A DNA stretch of 64,000 nt from Fibrobacterota bacterium (GCA_023412475.1 JAEYNR010000057.1:1-64000), one strand, 5' to 3'. Shown: positions 1 through 10,000, numbered from the stretch's first letter. Notes: a model not told the origin generated them from the sequence alone. A program made the numbers and translations.

Positions 1-308
1 TATTGAAATATGGTTACATTGGCAGATTTGGTCATTCTGCCATTTTCAACTATTGATACCAGATAACACCCTCTGGATAGAGTCTTAACCTTTGTTTTAT
101 CAATTGTTATACGAGTACTTCCAGGCGGCACATTTATCACTGCATCACTTAAAAAAGGTGAACTAATCATAAAAGACAGCTCTGCTGCAGTACTTGGTGT
201 GGGTAGAAAATTCAAGAAAGTGCTGGTGCGGCATCTGATTTGAGAAGGTGGGCGAGCTGTACTCCCTTCAAATGCACTGTCCCTTTCATTGGAAGTACAT
301 GATGGCAC
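1..308 (-). CDS. Possible partial ORF with a C-terminal sorting-like module, cut by the left edge
   Basis: On the minus strand a frame stays open from a stop near 318 to base 1; GTG at 308-306 is its first usable start. Its last part (about 1-165) reads like the final strands of the FlgD/T9SS-like modules that end other exported proteins here (SRGCYLVSIVENGR followed by KSANVTIFQ). The stop, if present, would lie at or just beyond base 1. No ribosome binding site or signal peptide is seen, and the N-terminal part does not look convincing, so this may be only the tail of a decayed gene. It overlaps the metallopeptidase remnant on the other strand, which supports decay. Confidence 0.25.
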   Translation of the reverse strand, partial: MPSCTSNERDSAFEGSTARPPSQIRCRTSTFLNFLPTPSTAAELSFMISSPFLSDAVINVPPGSTRITIDKTKVKTLSRGCYLVSIVENGRMTKSANVTIFQ

Positions 309-433
309 CTGTAAAAATTATTGATTACATAGTAGTTCATGAATTGTCCCACATACATAAACGGGGTCATGCGGTTGACCCTCGAATGAGTGAATCTGAA
401 CTTCTCATCCTTTTAGCTTTTTCCAATAGTTGA
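237..433 (+). pseudogene. Frameshifted remnant of a YgjP-like (DUF45) zinc metallopeptidase
   Basis: Two pieces of the YgjP family core are seen in different frames. RWASCTP (bases 246-266) is in one frame. HWKYMMAPVKIIDYIVVHELSHIHKRGH (from about 287, given here in overlapping parts HWKYMMAPVKIIDY and VVHELSHIHKRGH) is in another. The second piece contains the HExxH zinc motif (HELSH). In intact family members these blocks are contiguous in one frame, so a frameshift lies between about 267 and 287. The N-terminal half is missing and the reading after about 375 no longer resembles the family. I infer a dead fragment, not a functional 61-residue protein. Confidence 0.5.
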
Positions 434-790
434 CATATTCCGTTTTTTTCCGGCACCCGATTACGGAAATTATCCGACAGGTTTAAACTTATGTCGCCCG
501 ATAAAGGAAAGGGGATGCAGGTTGGGGTGTGAGGCGTGGCAGATAATTGCATTCATGTCAGGATGCTCTGCAATAACATCGGGAACATTCGAACCATAAC
601 AGGAGGGATCGCACGAGAAATTATTCTCATCAGACCAGTAGTTTCGGCAACTTTCATTATTCAAAGCCACAGTGGCATTGCCCCACTCAATTAGACCGAA
701 GATAATTGTCTGGATATAAGTTGATTGTATTGATCTCACCCTCCTCCTTTTTATGAAAGAGAGAGAGATCAAAAACAACAGGCAAATTGA
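434..790. other. Non-coding stretch with one doubtful minus-strand ORF
   Basis: No gene is supported here. A 102-codon minus-strand frame (470-778) is open and contains several cysteines, but it has no ribosome binding site and no family motif I recognise. It could be part of the same decayed region as the remnants to the left. No terminator or repeat is obvious. Confidence 0.3.
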
Positions 791-1363
791 CTATCTGTTT
801 TTCTTGTTAAAGATACTTCCTGTAAGGTCCACAACAAATTGGGGACGAAGCTGGCTTTCCTCAACTTCAACTGATTCGGAATTAATTCTAACTTGTTTTG
901 CAAATATAAGATTTACACCTGCACCCAACCTGAAACCACCAAGATTTATTCCGATGCCAGGAAATAAACTGAAAAAATTTCCTGCAGCGGCTGCAATTGA
1001 TTCACCTTCATCTAAATCTGCTGAAACACTTGCGACAGGATTAATACCAAGGCCAAAGGTTATATAGGGCCGCACCGGTTTGGTATTTAAGAAATAATCT
1101 GCTTTTAACATGTAAGATCCCATTACAGTGGCACCATCACCTAACATGATTCCCCAGTGAGCTCTCAGACCTGCACTTAGCTGATCTGTAATATTAAGTT
1201 TAGGTTCAACAATAAATCCAAAGCCGCCTTGCGAAAATTCACCGAATTCCATTGGAATGATTGTTCCGAGTTCTATACGCACAGGTCGATAATTTTCTGA
1301 TAATGAAAAAGCCGAAAAACAGATTGTTAATACTGAAAGAAATGCAAAGAGTTTTTTGTTCAT
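791..1363 (-). CDS. Exported beta-barrel-like outer membrane protein
   Basis: A 190-residue protein starting at ATG 1363, chosen because AAGGAGG sits seven bases upstream; an in-frame TTG directly before it is too close to that site. The first 22 or so residues are a typical Sec signal peptide (NKK, a hydrophobic core, then FSLS). The rest is rich in alternating hydrophobic and glycine positions (GFGFIVEPKLNITDQLSAGL, YITFGLGINPVAS), as in small 8-strand outer membrane barrels. There is no enzyme motif. It is separated from hisG by about 500 bases, so it is probably transcribed on its own. Barrel topology is an inference from composition; exact function is unknown. Confidence 0.75.
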   Translation of the reverse strand: MNKKLFAFLSVLTICFSAFSLSENYRPVRIELGTIIPMEFGEFSQGGFGFIVEPKLNITDQLSAGLRAHWGIMLGDGATVMGSYMLKADYFLNTKPVRPYITFGLGINPVASVSADLDEGESIAAAAGNFFSLFPGIGINLGGFRLGAGVNLIFAKQVRINSESVEVEESQLRPQFVVDLTGSIFNKKNR

Positions 1364-1366
1364 CAA

Positions 1367-1821
1367 AGAACCTCCTTAAAAAATAAAAATGAAAAGGTAT
1401 TTTGATACTTTATGATTTCTTGAAAGAAATTTCAATATTAAAATCTAAAAACGTAATAATACGTGATCTGTTGTAAATATTTTTGACATGACGTAAATAC
1501 TGAATTGTTCTTCAGAAATGCTGAATTAATTTCAATACCATCCCATAGGATTTTGGAAAAATTTGACACAAAGAGTATAGATGAGATTTAGAAATTCAGT
1601 GACTCACAGGCGTTTATTAGAAAAATTCCCCCGCTGGAAGCGCCCCCCTTTTTTATGGGGGGAAGGGGGGATTTTATAATGGTAAAGAAAAATGTATGAA
1701 TTCGTTGTATCAAATATCATTATACTGGTATTTTTGTAAAGCGGCAAAAACTGTTCAAATCATAGACAGGGGAGTCCTGAGAAGTGATTAAAGGAAAAAA
1801 ACGGTGGGGGAGAGTAACTAT
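1367..1821. other. Intergenic region with a C6/G6 inverted repeat
   Basis: About 450 bases without a gene between the barrel gene and the hisG terminator. The only marked structure is at 1643-1670: six C, TTTTTTAT, six G, AA, six G. The C run can pair with either G run, giving two alternative hairpins on the plus strand. It could be a transcription end signal or a short dispersed repeat; a looser C7/G6 arrangement occurs at 50305-50359. Confidence 0.4.
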
Positions 1822-1859
1822 AAAAAAAGAACCCCGAAACCGTAAAAACGGCCCCGGGG
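1822..1859 (-). terminator. Rho-independent terminator of hisG
   Basis: Read on the minus strand, just past the hisG stop: CCCCG and CGGGG arms with an inner CCGT/ACGG helix (1832-1859), followed by a run of seven T (1828-1822). This is the classical hairpin plus U-tract. Confidence 0.8.
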
Positions 1860-1872
1860 ATAATATTTCAAA

Positions 1873-2742
1873 TCAGGGGATCACTTTGCTTACCGGATAC
1901 TCGACAATACCCGATGCTCCCGCCCTTTTAAGCAAGGGAATAACATGCTTGGTTTCAGAAAAGGGAAGGATAGTTTCCACCGCCATCCATCCTTTGTCAT
2001 AGAGCTGAGAGATGGTTGGATTGTGCAGTGATGGAAGTACCTTGATAATAGCTTCAAGGTCAGATTTCTGGACATTGCATTTTAAACCCACGAAATTCTC
2101 TGCATCAAGAGTCCCCATCAGAAGCATCTTCAGATTTTCCAGTTTATTACGTTTCTGCTGGTCATTCCAGGAGTTTTTATTTGCAATAATCACAGTGCAA
2201 GTCTCCATCAGAGTCTCAATTATCCGCAGACGGTTTGCCCTGAGTGATGATCCGGTTTCGGTGATATCGACTATAGCATCCACCAGCCGTGGAGGCTTGA
2301 CCTCTGTAGCCCCCCAGGAAAACTCCACTTCCACAGGAATGTTTCTGGAATCAAAATAACGTTTGGTGGTAGCAACCAGTTCTGTGGCGATTCTCTTACC
2401 TGCAAGATCTTCCGCTTTTTGAAAGGAAGAATCCTCTGGAACTGCAAGCACCCATCGGCATTTGTGTCTTGTGCTTTTACTGTAATGAAGCTCTGTTACC
2501 TCAATCACTTGTACCTTGTTTTCTTCGATCCAGTCTTGCCCTGTGATACCCGCATCCAGAATTCCCTGCTCCACATACCTTGGAATCTCCTGAGGACGCA
2601 TTACAATAAGATCCAGTTGCGGATCATCACAGCTTGGATAATAGGAACGATCGCTTTTTCGGATATGTATGCCTGCCCTCCTGAATAGTTCCATAGTAGA
2701 ATTTTCCAGGCTTCCTTTGGGCAAACCAAGCGCAAGTTTCAT
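1873..2742 (-). CDS. hisG: ATP phosphoribosyltransferase, long form
   Basis: HisG catalyses the first step of histidine biosynthesis, joining ATP and PRPP to phosphoribosyl-ATP in the cytoplasm. The 289-residue length is that of the long form, which carries a C-terminal ACT-like regulatory domain for histidine feedback. The N terminus (LALGLPKGSLENSTMELF) and the PRPP-binding stretch (VDAIVDITETGSSLRANRLR, around residues 155-175) match the family. The C-terminal part from about 212 (LMGTLDAENFVGLKCNV to the end) is the regulatory domain, so no separate HisZ is needed. Start ATG has CGGAG eight bases upstream. No other his gene lies in the window; a terminator follows and another precedes the gene, so it is likely monocistronic. 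Confidence 0.95.
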   Translation of the reverse strand: MKLALGLPKGSLENSTMELFRRAGIHIRKSDRSYYPSCDDPQLDLIVMRPQEIPRYVEQGILDAGITGQDWIEENKVQVIEVTELHYSKSTRHKCRWVLAVPEDSSFQKAEDLAGKRIATELVATTKRYFDSRNIPVEVEFSWGATEVKPPRLVDAIVDITETGSSLRANRLRIIETLMETCTVIIANKNSWNDQQKRNKLENLKMLLMGTLDAENFVGLKCNVQKSDLEAIIKVLPSLHNPTISQLYDKGWMAVETILPFSETKHVIPLLKRAGASGIVEYPVSKVIP

Positions 2743-2768
2743 GAGTAACTCCGGATTTTTTTGTTGTG

Positions 2769-2813
2769 ATAAAAAAGGAAAGCGGGAACAGAATACGCAT
2801 ACTGTTCCCGCTT
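2769..2813 (-). terminator. Rho-independent terminator of the etfBA operon
   Basis: Perfect 12-bp arms AAGCGGGAACAG (2780-2791) and CTGTTCCCGCTT (2802-2813) with a 10-base loop. On the minus strand they are followed by CC and six T (2778-2771). It lies 18 bases past the etfA stop codon. Confidence 0.9.
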
Positions 2814-2830
2814 CAGATAATAAAAATGCA

Positions 2831-4042
2831 CTAAGAGATTGTGGCAGTTTCCAGCTTTTCTTTGAAAGCCTTTGTCAGAGCTGGCAGGACTTCAAGAGCA
2901 TCTCCAACTATTCCCAGATTTGCAATCTGAAAAATATCTGCATTTGGATCTTTATTTATTGCTATTATATAATCGGAAGATTGCATTCCGGCCATATGTT
3001 GAACCGATCCGCTGATACCACATGCAATATAGAGTTTAGGGCAGACAGTTTTTCCGGTCTGGCCGACCTGATGTGAATAGGGGATCCATCCAGCATCCAC
3101 AGCAGCACGACTGGCTCCAACCGCTGCTCCCAGAACCTCTGCAAGTTCACGGATCATGGAGAAGTTTTTCGGCTCCTGCATACCTCTTCCACCAGAAACT
3201 ATAATATCGGCTTCAGCAAGATTAACAGTGGATTCAACCTCTTTTATTATGTCTACAATTTTAGTGCGTTCGATTATTGAACTATCGACAGTATTAACAA
3301 TGACTTCACCGCTACGCTTCTCATCGCGCACAGCCTGTTTCATCACCTTATGACGAACAGTTGCAATCTGGGGGCGATGGTGAGGACAAATAATGGTAGC
3401 CATGAGATTACCACCAAAAGCAGGGCGGGTACCTAAAAGAAGCATTTTTTCTGTGTCTACTTCCAGTTTTGTACAATCGGCAACCAGTCCTCCGTAAACC
3501 TTTGCAGCAACTTTGGGGATAAAAGATCTTCCCACAGCAGTCGCACCAGCCAGAAGAATTGCAGGTTTTTCATTATGAACAAAATTGGAGACCAACTGTG
3601 CAAAGGTATCATCCTGGAAATTTCCAAGTGAAGGACCATCCACATAAAAAACCTTGTCAGCCCCGAACTTCACAAGTTCATCAGCACTTTTTTGCATGTT
3701 ATGTCCAAGAAGAACTGCCAGAAGCTTCTCGCCAAGCTGATCTGCCAACTTTCTTCCTTCCCCAAGCATTTCATAGGATACCCCTGCGACGACTCCATCG
3801 TGCTGTTCGATAAAAACGGCCACATTTTTATACTGGGTGATATCGACTCCACCCTCTACTTTGTCTTTTGTGATTGTAATAGCCTGATATTTTTTACACG
3901 CATCAACACAGGCTGCGCAAAGGTTGCACTTGGCCAGATCGATAACAGCTTTTTTATCAGTAATCTGGATTGCGTTTTGTGCACAAGCCCGCACACACAG
4001 ACTGCAACCGATACATTTTTCGAGATCTACATTGATTCCCAC
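2831..4042 (-). CDS. etfA: Electron transfer flavoprotein alpha subunit with N-terminal 2x[4Fe-4S] ferredoxin domain
   Basis: The alpha subunit of an ETF heterodimer, which carries FAD and passes electrons between dehydrogenases and other carriers. Residues 1-60 hold two ferredoxin clusters (CIGCSLCVRAC and CNLCAACVDAC). Then comes the ETF alpha N-terminal domain, and from about 280 the FAD-binding domain with SGGRGM, GASRAAVDAGW, and KLYIACGISGSVQHMAGM. GTG at 4042 is preferred because AGGAGGA lies seven bases upstream; an in-frame TTG six bases earlier abuts that site. The gene is 11 bases behind etfB. A ferredoxin-fused alpha subunit is known from ETFs of bifurcating lactate and caffeyl-CoA dehydrogenase complexes, but no dehydrogenase partner lies in the window, so the electron donor is unknown. 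Confidence 0.92.
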   Translation of the reverse strand: MGINVDLEKCIGCSLCVRACAQNAIQITDKKAVIDLAKCNLCAACVDACKKYQAITITKDKVEGGVDITQYKNVAVFIEQHDGVVAGVSYEMLGEGRKLADQLGEKLLAVLLGHNMQKSADELVKFGADKVFYVDGPSLGNFQDDTFAQLVSNFVHNEKPAILLAGATAVGRSFIPKVAAKVYGGLVADCTKLEVDTEKMLLLGTRPAFGGNLMATIICPHHRPQIATVRHKVMKQAVRDEKRSGEVIVNTVDSSIIERTKIVDIIKEVESTVNLAEADIIVSGGRGMQEPKNFSMIRELAEVLGAAVGASRAAVDAGWIPYSHQVGQTGKTVCPKLYIACGISGSVQHMAGMQSSDYIIAINKDPNADIFQIANLGIVGDALEVLPALTKAFKEKLETATIS

Positions 4043-4053
4043 GTGCAATCCTC

Positions 4054-4842
4054 CTACTTTATAACGCTTAAATCAAGAATGGTTGAGGTAATTTTTTCCA
4101 CAAGAACCGGAACTTCACCGGAGATTTTCTCGCCACCGGTTTTTCTTTCCGGAACAAAGGAGCGCAACACCTGAGTTGGACTTCCCTTAAGCCCCAGTTT
4201 CTTACTGTCTACATCCATCATGGATGCATTAATCATATTGATTTTAGCACTTTTGGCTTTCATTTTCCCTCTCAGGGAAGCCATTCTGGGAGTGTTTATC
4301 TCTTTTACAACTGTAATAAGCCCGGGAAGTGGCATCTCTACTATGTCATACCCCTCTTCCATCATACGCTCAACTTTCATGTTGCTGTCTGTAATCTCAT
4401 CGACTTTTCTTACCCAGGCTACATAGGGAACACCCAGCATCTCTGCTACTCCCGGACCCACCTGAGCGGTATCTCCGTCAATAGCCTGTTTACCACAAAT
4501 AATAAGGTCGACCTGCCCGAGGGTTTTGATTGCATTAGAAAGAGTATAGGAAGTTGCCCAGGTATCTGAGCCTGCAAAGGCCCGGTCTGACACCAGGTAA
4601 GCCTCGTCAGCTCCCATTGCAATAGCACTTCTTAGTGCAGTTTCTGCCTGAGCTGGCCCCATAGTGATCACCTTTACTACACCACCAACCCGTTCCTTAA
4701 TCCTGAGAGCCTCTTCGATAGCATATTCATCAAATGGATTTACAACGGCTTCCACACCATCTCTGATGAGTGTACCGGTTTCAGGATTAATCTTTACCTG
4801 AGTTGTTCCTGGTACCTGTTTAATACATACAACAATATTCAA
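4054..4842 (-). CDS. etfB: Electron transfer flavoprotein beta subunit
   Basis: Partner of the ferredoxin-fused alpha subunit immediately downstream. The 262-residue protein starts NIVVCIKQVPGTTQVKINPE and contains the ETF beta hallmarks NPFDEYAIEEALRIKE, GADEAYLVSDRAFAGSDT and KQAIDGDTAQVGPGVAEMLG. TTG at 4842 is chosen as start because AAGGAGG lies seven bases before it and the family begins exactly there; a longer upstream frame to 4950 is not homologous. The two genes form an operon closed by the terminator at 2769-2813. Bifurcation would need a second FAD site in the beta subunit, which cannot be judged by eye. Confidence 0.93.
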   Translation of the reverse strand: MNIVVCIKQVPGTTQVKINPETGTLIRDGVEAVVNPFDEYAIEEALRIKERVGGVVKVITMGPAQAETALRSAIAMGADEAYLVSDRAFAGSDTWATSYTLSNAIKTLGQVDLIICGKQAIDGDTAQVGPGVAEMLGVPYVAWVRKVDEITDSNMKVERMMEEGYDIVEMPLPGLITVVKEINTPRMASLRGKMKAKSAKINMINASMMDVDSKKLGLKGSPTQVLRSFVPERKTGGEKISGEVPVLVEKITSTILDLSVIK

Positions 4843-5008
4843 CGTAATCCTCCTTGACTGCACGACTGATGTCAGTTTGGAAATTTTAAAGCTGAAAAAA
4901 TAGTAATTGTTTTTTCCAGGAGCAAATGAAGTGTACTGAAGCCACGCCAATAGAGCTGCCTGAGAACATCAAAAACTAAACACAGAGAGCTAAATCGAGT
5001 TCCTGGTT

Positions 5009-6316
5009 TTAAAATGAATCAATCTCAATGGAATTTGCCGGTTTTTGAAGTATTTCGACTTTAACTTTTTCTATTCTCTGATTATCCATTTTAACTACAG
5101 TGATCCGAAGACCATTGTAATCAAATTCTGTGTTTTCCAGTGGAACATCACCATATTCGTGGTAAACAAGACCACCCAAAGTATTGTACTCAACGTCTTC
5201 AGTTTCGAGATTAGTACCAAGCTCTTCGTTTAAATCATAGATATCTATATGAGGATCAATCAGATACACATTATCTGCAATTTTAACTACTTCTTTTTCT
5301 TCTTCATCGTATTCATCCTGAATATCACCCACAATCTCCTCAAGTATATCTTCCATTGTAACCAAGCCTGCAGTTCCCCCATACTCATCAACCACTATTG
5401 CAAGATGAATATGTTTTCTTTTAAACTCTCTCATCAAGTCATTAACCTTTTTACCTACAGGAACATAGTGAGGTTTGTTTAAAAGTTTTTTTAGATCCCA
5501 GTTCTCAGGATCATTCTCAGCAAGCCAGCTTAGAATATCTTTGGAATAGAGTATGCCTATTATTGAATCTATAGTTTCCTTGAAAACCGGAATTCTTGAA
5601 TGCCCCTCCTGCTGCACTATTTTAAGCACTGATTGCAGATTTGATTCTACCGGCAGGCCCTGGATATCAATCCTTGGTACCATTATTTCCCGAACCGTTG
5701 TATCACCCAGATCAAAAATGCTGCGAATCATCTCTTTTTCTTCATCATCAAGAGCTTCAGTGTCATTTTGCTCTACAATTCTGGCCTTCTCCTTATCGCT
5801 TAGAAATGAGAATTTCTCATCATAGCGTAATGCTTTCAATATTGAGCGGTGAATTGCCAGAAATAGGGTAGAAAATGGGGTAAAAAACCACCCAAACATC
5901 TTGTAACAGGTGTATATAAATGGAAAATATGAGCGAAAATAGCGCATTGCAAACGCTCTCGGTATCTCATAAGAGAGTAACGATATCACCACAAAAGAGA
6001 AAAAAACCGATATACCAATACTTTGCAGAAATGAAATTCCAGGAAAAAACCTGCAAAAAAGTAAATAGGAAAAAAGTGTAAATCCGGCGGCACCAAAAGT
6101 ACGTCCGATAGACACTGTGCTATTTAAGAGCGACTTGTTTTCCAGAATTTGTTGTGATTGTGAAGCGTAATATCTCAGTGTCTCATCGCCTTCAGCCGGA
6201 TTCGCCCCATCAATGATGGCACTAAACACTATTTTTACGATGGAATAAAGAGCAGATAATAGAAAAGAAAAAACTAAACCTGCTATGAAGATGGACACCG
6301 CAGGGCCACTCTCCAA
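5009..6316 (-). CDS. CNNM/CorC-type (HlyC/TlyC) transmembrane CBS-domain protein
   Basis: A 435-residue inner membrane protein. The N-terminal 185 residues are the DUF21/CNNM membrane domain with several hydrophobic segments (VSIFIAGLVFSFLLSALY, AAGFTLFSYLLFCRFF, SIGISVFFSFVVISLL). A pair of CBS domains follows at about 205-330 (IMVPRIDIQGL, HSRIPVFKETIDSIIGILY, HLAIVVDEYGGTAGLVTMED), then a CorC_HlyC domain to the end (DNVYLIDPHIDIYDLNEEL, YNTLGGLVYHEYGDVP). Such proteins are linked to magnesium or cobalt handling, though many are annotated hemolysin on weak grounds. TTG at 6316 has AGGAGG seven bases upstream. It follows ybeY by about 150 bases; ybeY/corC proximity is common in bacteria. 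Confidence 0.9.
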   Translation of the reverse strand: MESGPAVSIFIAGLVFSFLLSALYSIVKIVFSAIIDGANPAEGDETLRYYASQSQQILENKSLLNSTVSIGRTFGAAGFTLFSYLLFCRFFPGISFLQSIGISVFFSFVVISLLSYEIPRAFAMRYFRSYFPFIYTCYKMFGWFFTPFSTLFLAIHRSILKALRYDEKFSFLSDKEKARIVEQNDTEALDDEEKEMIRSIFDLGDTTVREIMVPRIDIQGLPVESNLQSVLKIVQQEGHSRIPVFKETIDSIIGILYSKDILSWLAENDPENWDLKKLLNKPHYVPVGKKVNDLMREFKRKHIHLAIVVDEYGGTAGLVTMEDILEEIVGDIQDEYDEEEKEVVKIADNVYLIDPHIDIYDLNEELGTNLETEDVEYNTLGGLVYHEYGDVPLENTEFDYNGLRITVVKMDNQRIEKVKVEILQKPANSIEIDSF

Positions 6317-6462
6317 ATGGAGCCTCCTTTGATAAGTACATGAAATTAACAGAAAAAATAAGACTGATTAAACCAAAACATCATTAACAAAAAGCTATAA
6401 TTATCAGATCTTGGTCTTCCTGTATGAAGTTATTGCAATATAAATATTTCGTTTTAGCTGTG

Positions 6463-6882
6463 CTATAATTTTATATATTCACGTTCTTTGATTTCCATCA
6501 TTTCACGCTCTTTGCAGTCTTGATGGTCATAGCCCTGAAGATGAAACATTCCATGAACAAACAACCGGATAATTTCATCATCATAGGTTATCTCAAAGCG
6601 TCTTGCCTGCACCATGGCTCTCTGCAGAGAAATATAAACTTCACCCAGCAGATCAGAATCACCTATCTCAAAAGATAAGACATCAGTTACCTTATCTATA
6701 TTTCTGTACTGACGATTTAGTTTGCGGATAAAATAGTCTGAACACAAAATAAGGTTAGTCTTTTTATCTCTGCAGATTTTCTCTGCTCTGTAGATTCTCT
6801 CTGCAACCTCCAGAACTCTTTTCTCAGGATAGGGGAGTCTGATATACTGATGATGTATTACCAATGAATCAAAACATTTCAT
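6463..6882 (-). CDS. ybeY: Endoribonuclease YbeY, 16S rRNA maturation
   Basis: A 139-residue single-domain zinc endoribonuclease for 16S rRNA 3-prime end processing and ribosome quality control. The signature HGMFHLQGYDHQD near residues 109-121 supplies the three zinc-binding histidines. The preceding TDVLSFEIGDSDLLGEVYIS block is also typical. Length is a little short of the usual 150 or so but no core element is missing. The ribosome binding site before ATG 6882 is weak. It sits upstream of the CNNM/CorC gene on the same strand, the common bacterial order. Confidence 0.93.
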   Translation of the reverse strand: MKCFDSLVIHHQYIRLPYPEKRVLEVAERIYRAEKICRDKKTNLILCSDYFIRKLNRQYRNIDKVTDVLSFEIGDSDLLGEVYISLQRAMVQARRFEITYDDEIIRLFVHGMFHLQGYDHQDCKEREMMEIKEREYIKL

Positions 6883-6986
6883 AACTGATACAAAGTGCTA
6901 ACAGCCTCTTTTAATAGGTGGGACAGAGCATGCTTGTTACTTAACATGAAAATATTTGGGAAAAGAACGCGTATCTCAATAAATTT

Positions 6987-7023
6987 AATGCAGGCAGCAG
7001 GTTAAGGATTTGTTGCCTGCATT
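6987..7023 (-). terminator. Probable hairpin terminator of the fibro-slime gene
   Basis: Ten-bp arms AATGCAGGCA (6987-6996) and TGCCTGCATT (7014-7023), six bases past the stop codon on the minus strand. What follows is AAATTTATT, not a clean T run, so termination may be weak. Confidence 0.5.
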
Positions 7024-7029
7024 GAATTT

Positions 7030-10000
7030 CTATTTACGCACTCCCATAAGTTTTATTATTCTGGCATCGTGATAGATATTGCTGTTATAGTCGACAGAAA
7101 TAATCGTTTTATATACTCCAGGAGCCAGCTTCATACCTTTTTTAGATGTACCTGACCACAAAAACTTTAAAGTAAACTGGGATGCCTGAAGTTGAGTGAT
7201 GTCATAACCCTGTTTTTTAAGGTCCTCTATTACATCAGTTTTGCCGGAATAATTAACCACATTTCCTGCCAGATCGTACACTTTCATGGAAATATAAACT
7301 TTCGAGCCATCATTGGGAAGAGGCAGTGTGACAACTATAACAACACCACCATACTTTGACTTTTCGAATGCATCAGCATCGTGTTTTAGTACTATCTTAT
7401 CCTGGCCAATATTAGGATTTGGCTGAAATGGGTTGGGCGCAATAATAGCCTCTGGTTTAACAGGTTCCACAAAAACCTGTACCTTCTGGTTCATCGAATC
7501 CGGCAAGTTATTGGAGCCATCCCGTACCAGCTCGTTTTCATGTCTGATATTGACCCAGTTAGAACTATTAATATCCTCTCCATTTGTCATTTTGATTTTA
7601 ATAGTTTTATTGTTATCATATTCGATAATTTTTGCACCATCAAACAGATTTACCTTTGACATATCTCCAGAACCACTTTTAAAGTAGACCCAAAAAACCT
7701 TTTCTGGTGCATTCTCAATACTGAATCCATCAATCTTTTCACTCAAAACAATGGTTACTATATCATCAGAACGAGATGTAGTCGGCATATTTTTAGTAAT
7801 AGTCCACACAACAGGAGCGGCACCATCATCAACCAGCTTCTTCTCGTCGGTTGCACCTTCAATACCACTGATTGTTAAATAGGGTTGCCAATCTGTTTGT
7901 GGCGGTGAATTTGGCTTTATATCCTCTTTGAGGTGCAGCGAATAAACCGAATCACCTTCCAGCGCAGTGACCCGCTCTACTTCAAAGCTGTGAACTCCGT
8001 AAATAACAGAAAAGTTATTACTTTTTGAAATTTTGATATTTTTGCTAAAAGTAATATCAATTCTATCGAGGAATCCGTTGCCATTGATATCCCGGGTGAT
8101 CGCTTTCATTATGCTGGCATCCTGACCAACCATATGTACCAGGGCACATGCAGAAATGGTTTTTCCACTTTCTGAATCAATGATGGAAGCACAGAGGTTG
8201 CCATCAACGGGTTCGACCGGGTTTGAATGAAAAATAGTATAAAGGGTTCCCTGATTGTTTTGAGGGTCTGTCGGTGGAAGTTCCCCGTCGGTATTCCACT
8301 TACTTTCTTCCGGTCCTCTGTAATTACCATACTGGTCATAACCATGAGAGTAAACCACTTTGGAACTACCATGAGTTAGATGTATGATATCGTTTATAGG
8401 GTTATTCCCCTTATCATCATGAGTTAAAACCAGCGAATCAAGCCCACCTGCCAGAAGTCTAAACTTTTTAGTACTGGCTTTTATTCCATTTAAAATCACA
8501 GATATCTGATGAAGCGAATCATCGGGATATGGTGCGTAATACAACACAAATTCAACCGTATCTACTCCATTGAAGAAACATTGATTATGTTTGTAAGTAT
8601 CACCATTTTTTGTGTTTAATGTTTTGGTGACACCATCTACTGTCATGGTCGGATCCGGGTGTTTTTCTCCACCTTTGGGTAACAGATCCTGGTAGATTGC
8701 CCGGCTATTTGGTGGATTGTCTTTATAGCAGTATTCGCCTGGAACCAAGCCATCGCGGTTTTTAATGATAACCTCCGCTTTAAGGGTTCGGCCAGCAATC
8801 CGTTCCAATTCCGGAGTAATAAGCTTTATTTCTACTTCTGAAGCAGGTGATCGAATAACGGTGACCGGAATAACCAGTTTTTCTGTACGGCCATCTTGGG
8901 GATTGACAAGCTCTAAAGTTCCCTCACCCGGTTTTACCGGGTTAAATGTCCACCTGTCAGAGTGATCCGGTTCAACTGGTTCAACTGGTGAGAGCCCGGA
9001 ATCGATAGGGGATGAGAGATCCCAATTAACCTTAAGTTTGATCCATGAGGATGGATCGTTCGGTTTATCAACTGCAGTTGAGATCAGTGCCCAAACCTCA
9101 TATTTTTCAGAAAAATCGGTTTCAATCTCTATTTTAGTTAAATAATCGGTAATAACTGAGCGACCTTCCTCCACCAGACGAATCCTGACCGGGTAGTAGT
9201 CTTTTATTACCACAGGAACCGAATCGGGACTTATGGAATCGGCCTCCTTTGCTACTGCTGTAGCCATGCCTTTTGCTAACTGGTCATACCTCTCAAAAAT
9301 ACCATGGTATTTTCTTCCTGTTTCGCCAGTAACTTTAATGATGTTCTCTTGCAGAGATTTCCATTCGGTGAGATCTATACTCGCCATCCTGGTAAAAAAA
9401 CCATCACTATCTCTAACAACCGCATACGCATCTTCAGAGCTTGTGCTATCAAAGAAGTATATGGTATCTATCTCATTGGGCTTATAAATAAGATCCCAAT
9501 CACTTTCACCAACTTTAAGGGACACTGGCTCGATATAAATCTTATGATCCGGTCCAGGTGTTGTAATAACTGTGATGATATCATTTACCTCGCCTGCTCC
9601 ATCGATAAATACGGTTCCCTGGATTCTTATCGTATCATAGGGCAGACGTGTCTTAAATTTAACATTAGCGCCTGAATCTGCCTGAAAATCGCTATTATCA
9701 TGAGCCCTTGAAGAAATGACTTTCCATTTTGTTTTTTCAGATAGCTCAGGAATAGAAACGCTGTCTGATTTAACATCAGATTTTAAAGTTACCGAAGTTC
9801 CAGCCCTTACGACTAAATCTGGTTCAACTGAAAGAGATATTTGTATTACGGGCTGAATCATGTTGGTTTCTATCATGATCCGGGAATTAACCGTGTGTCT
9901 TTCAGCATAAAAGAAATCTAGTGGATATTTATTGTTTGGAATAAGTCCCATTCTTCGTAGGTCATCAGAATTAATAGTATCTTCTTCAGCATTATGTATT

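Noticed and set aside
470..778. A 102-codon minus-strand frame with several cysteines
   Set aside because: No ribosome binding site, no family motif and surrounded by decayed sequence; kept only as a note in the intergenic entry.
4843..4950. A longer N terminus for EtfB
   Set aside because: The extra 36 codons are not homologous, and AAGGAGG precedes the TTG at 4842.
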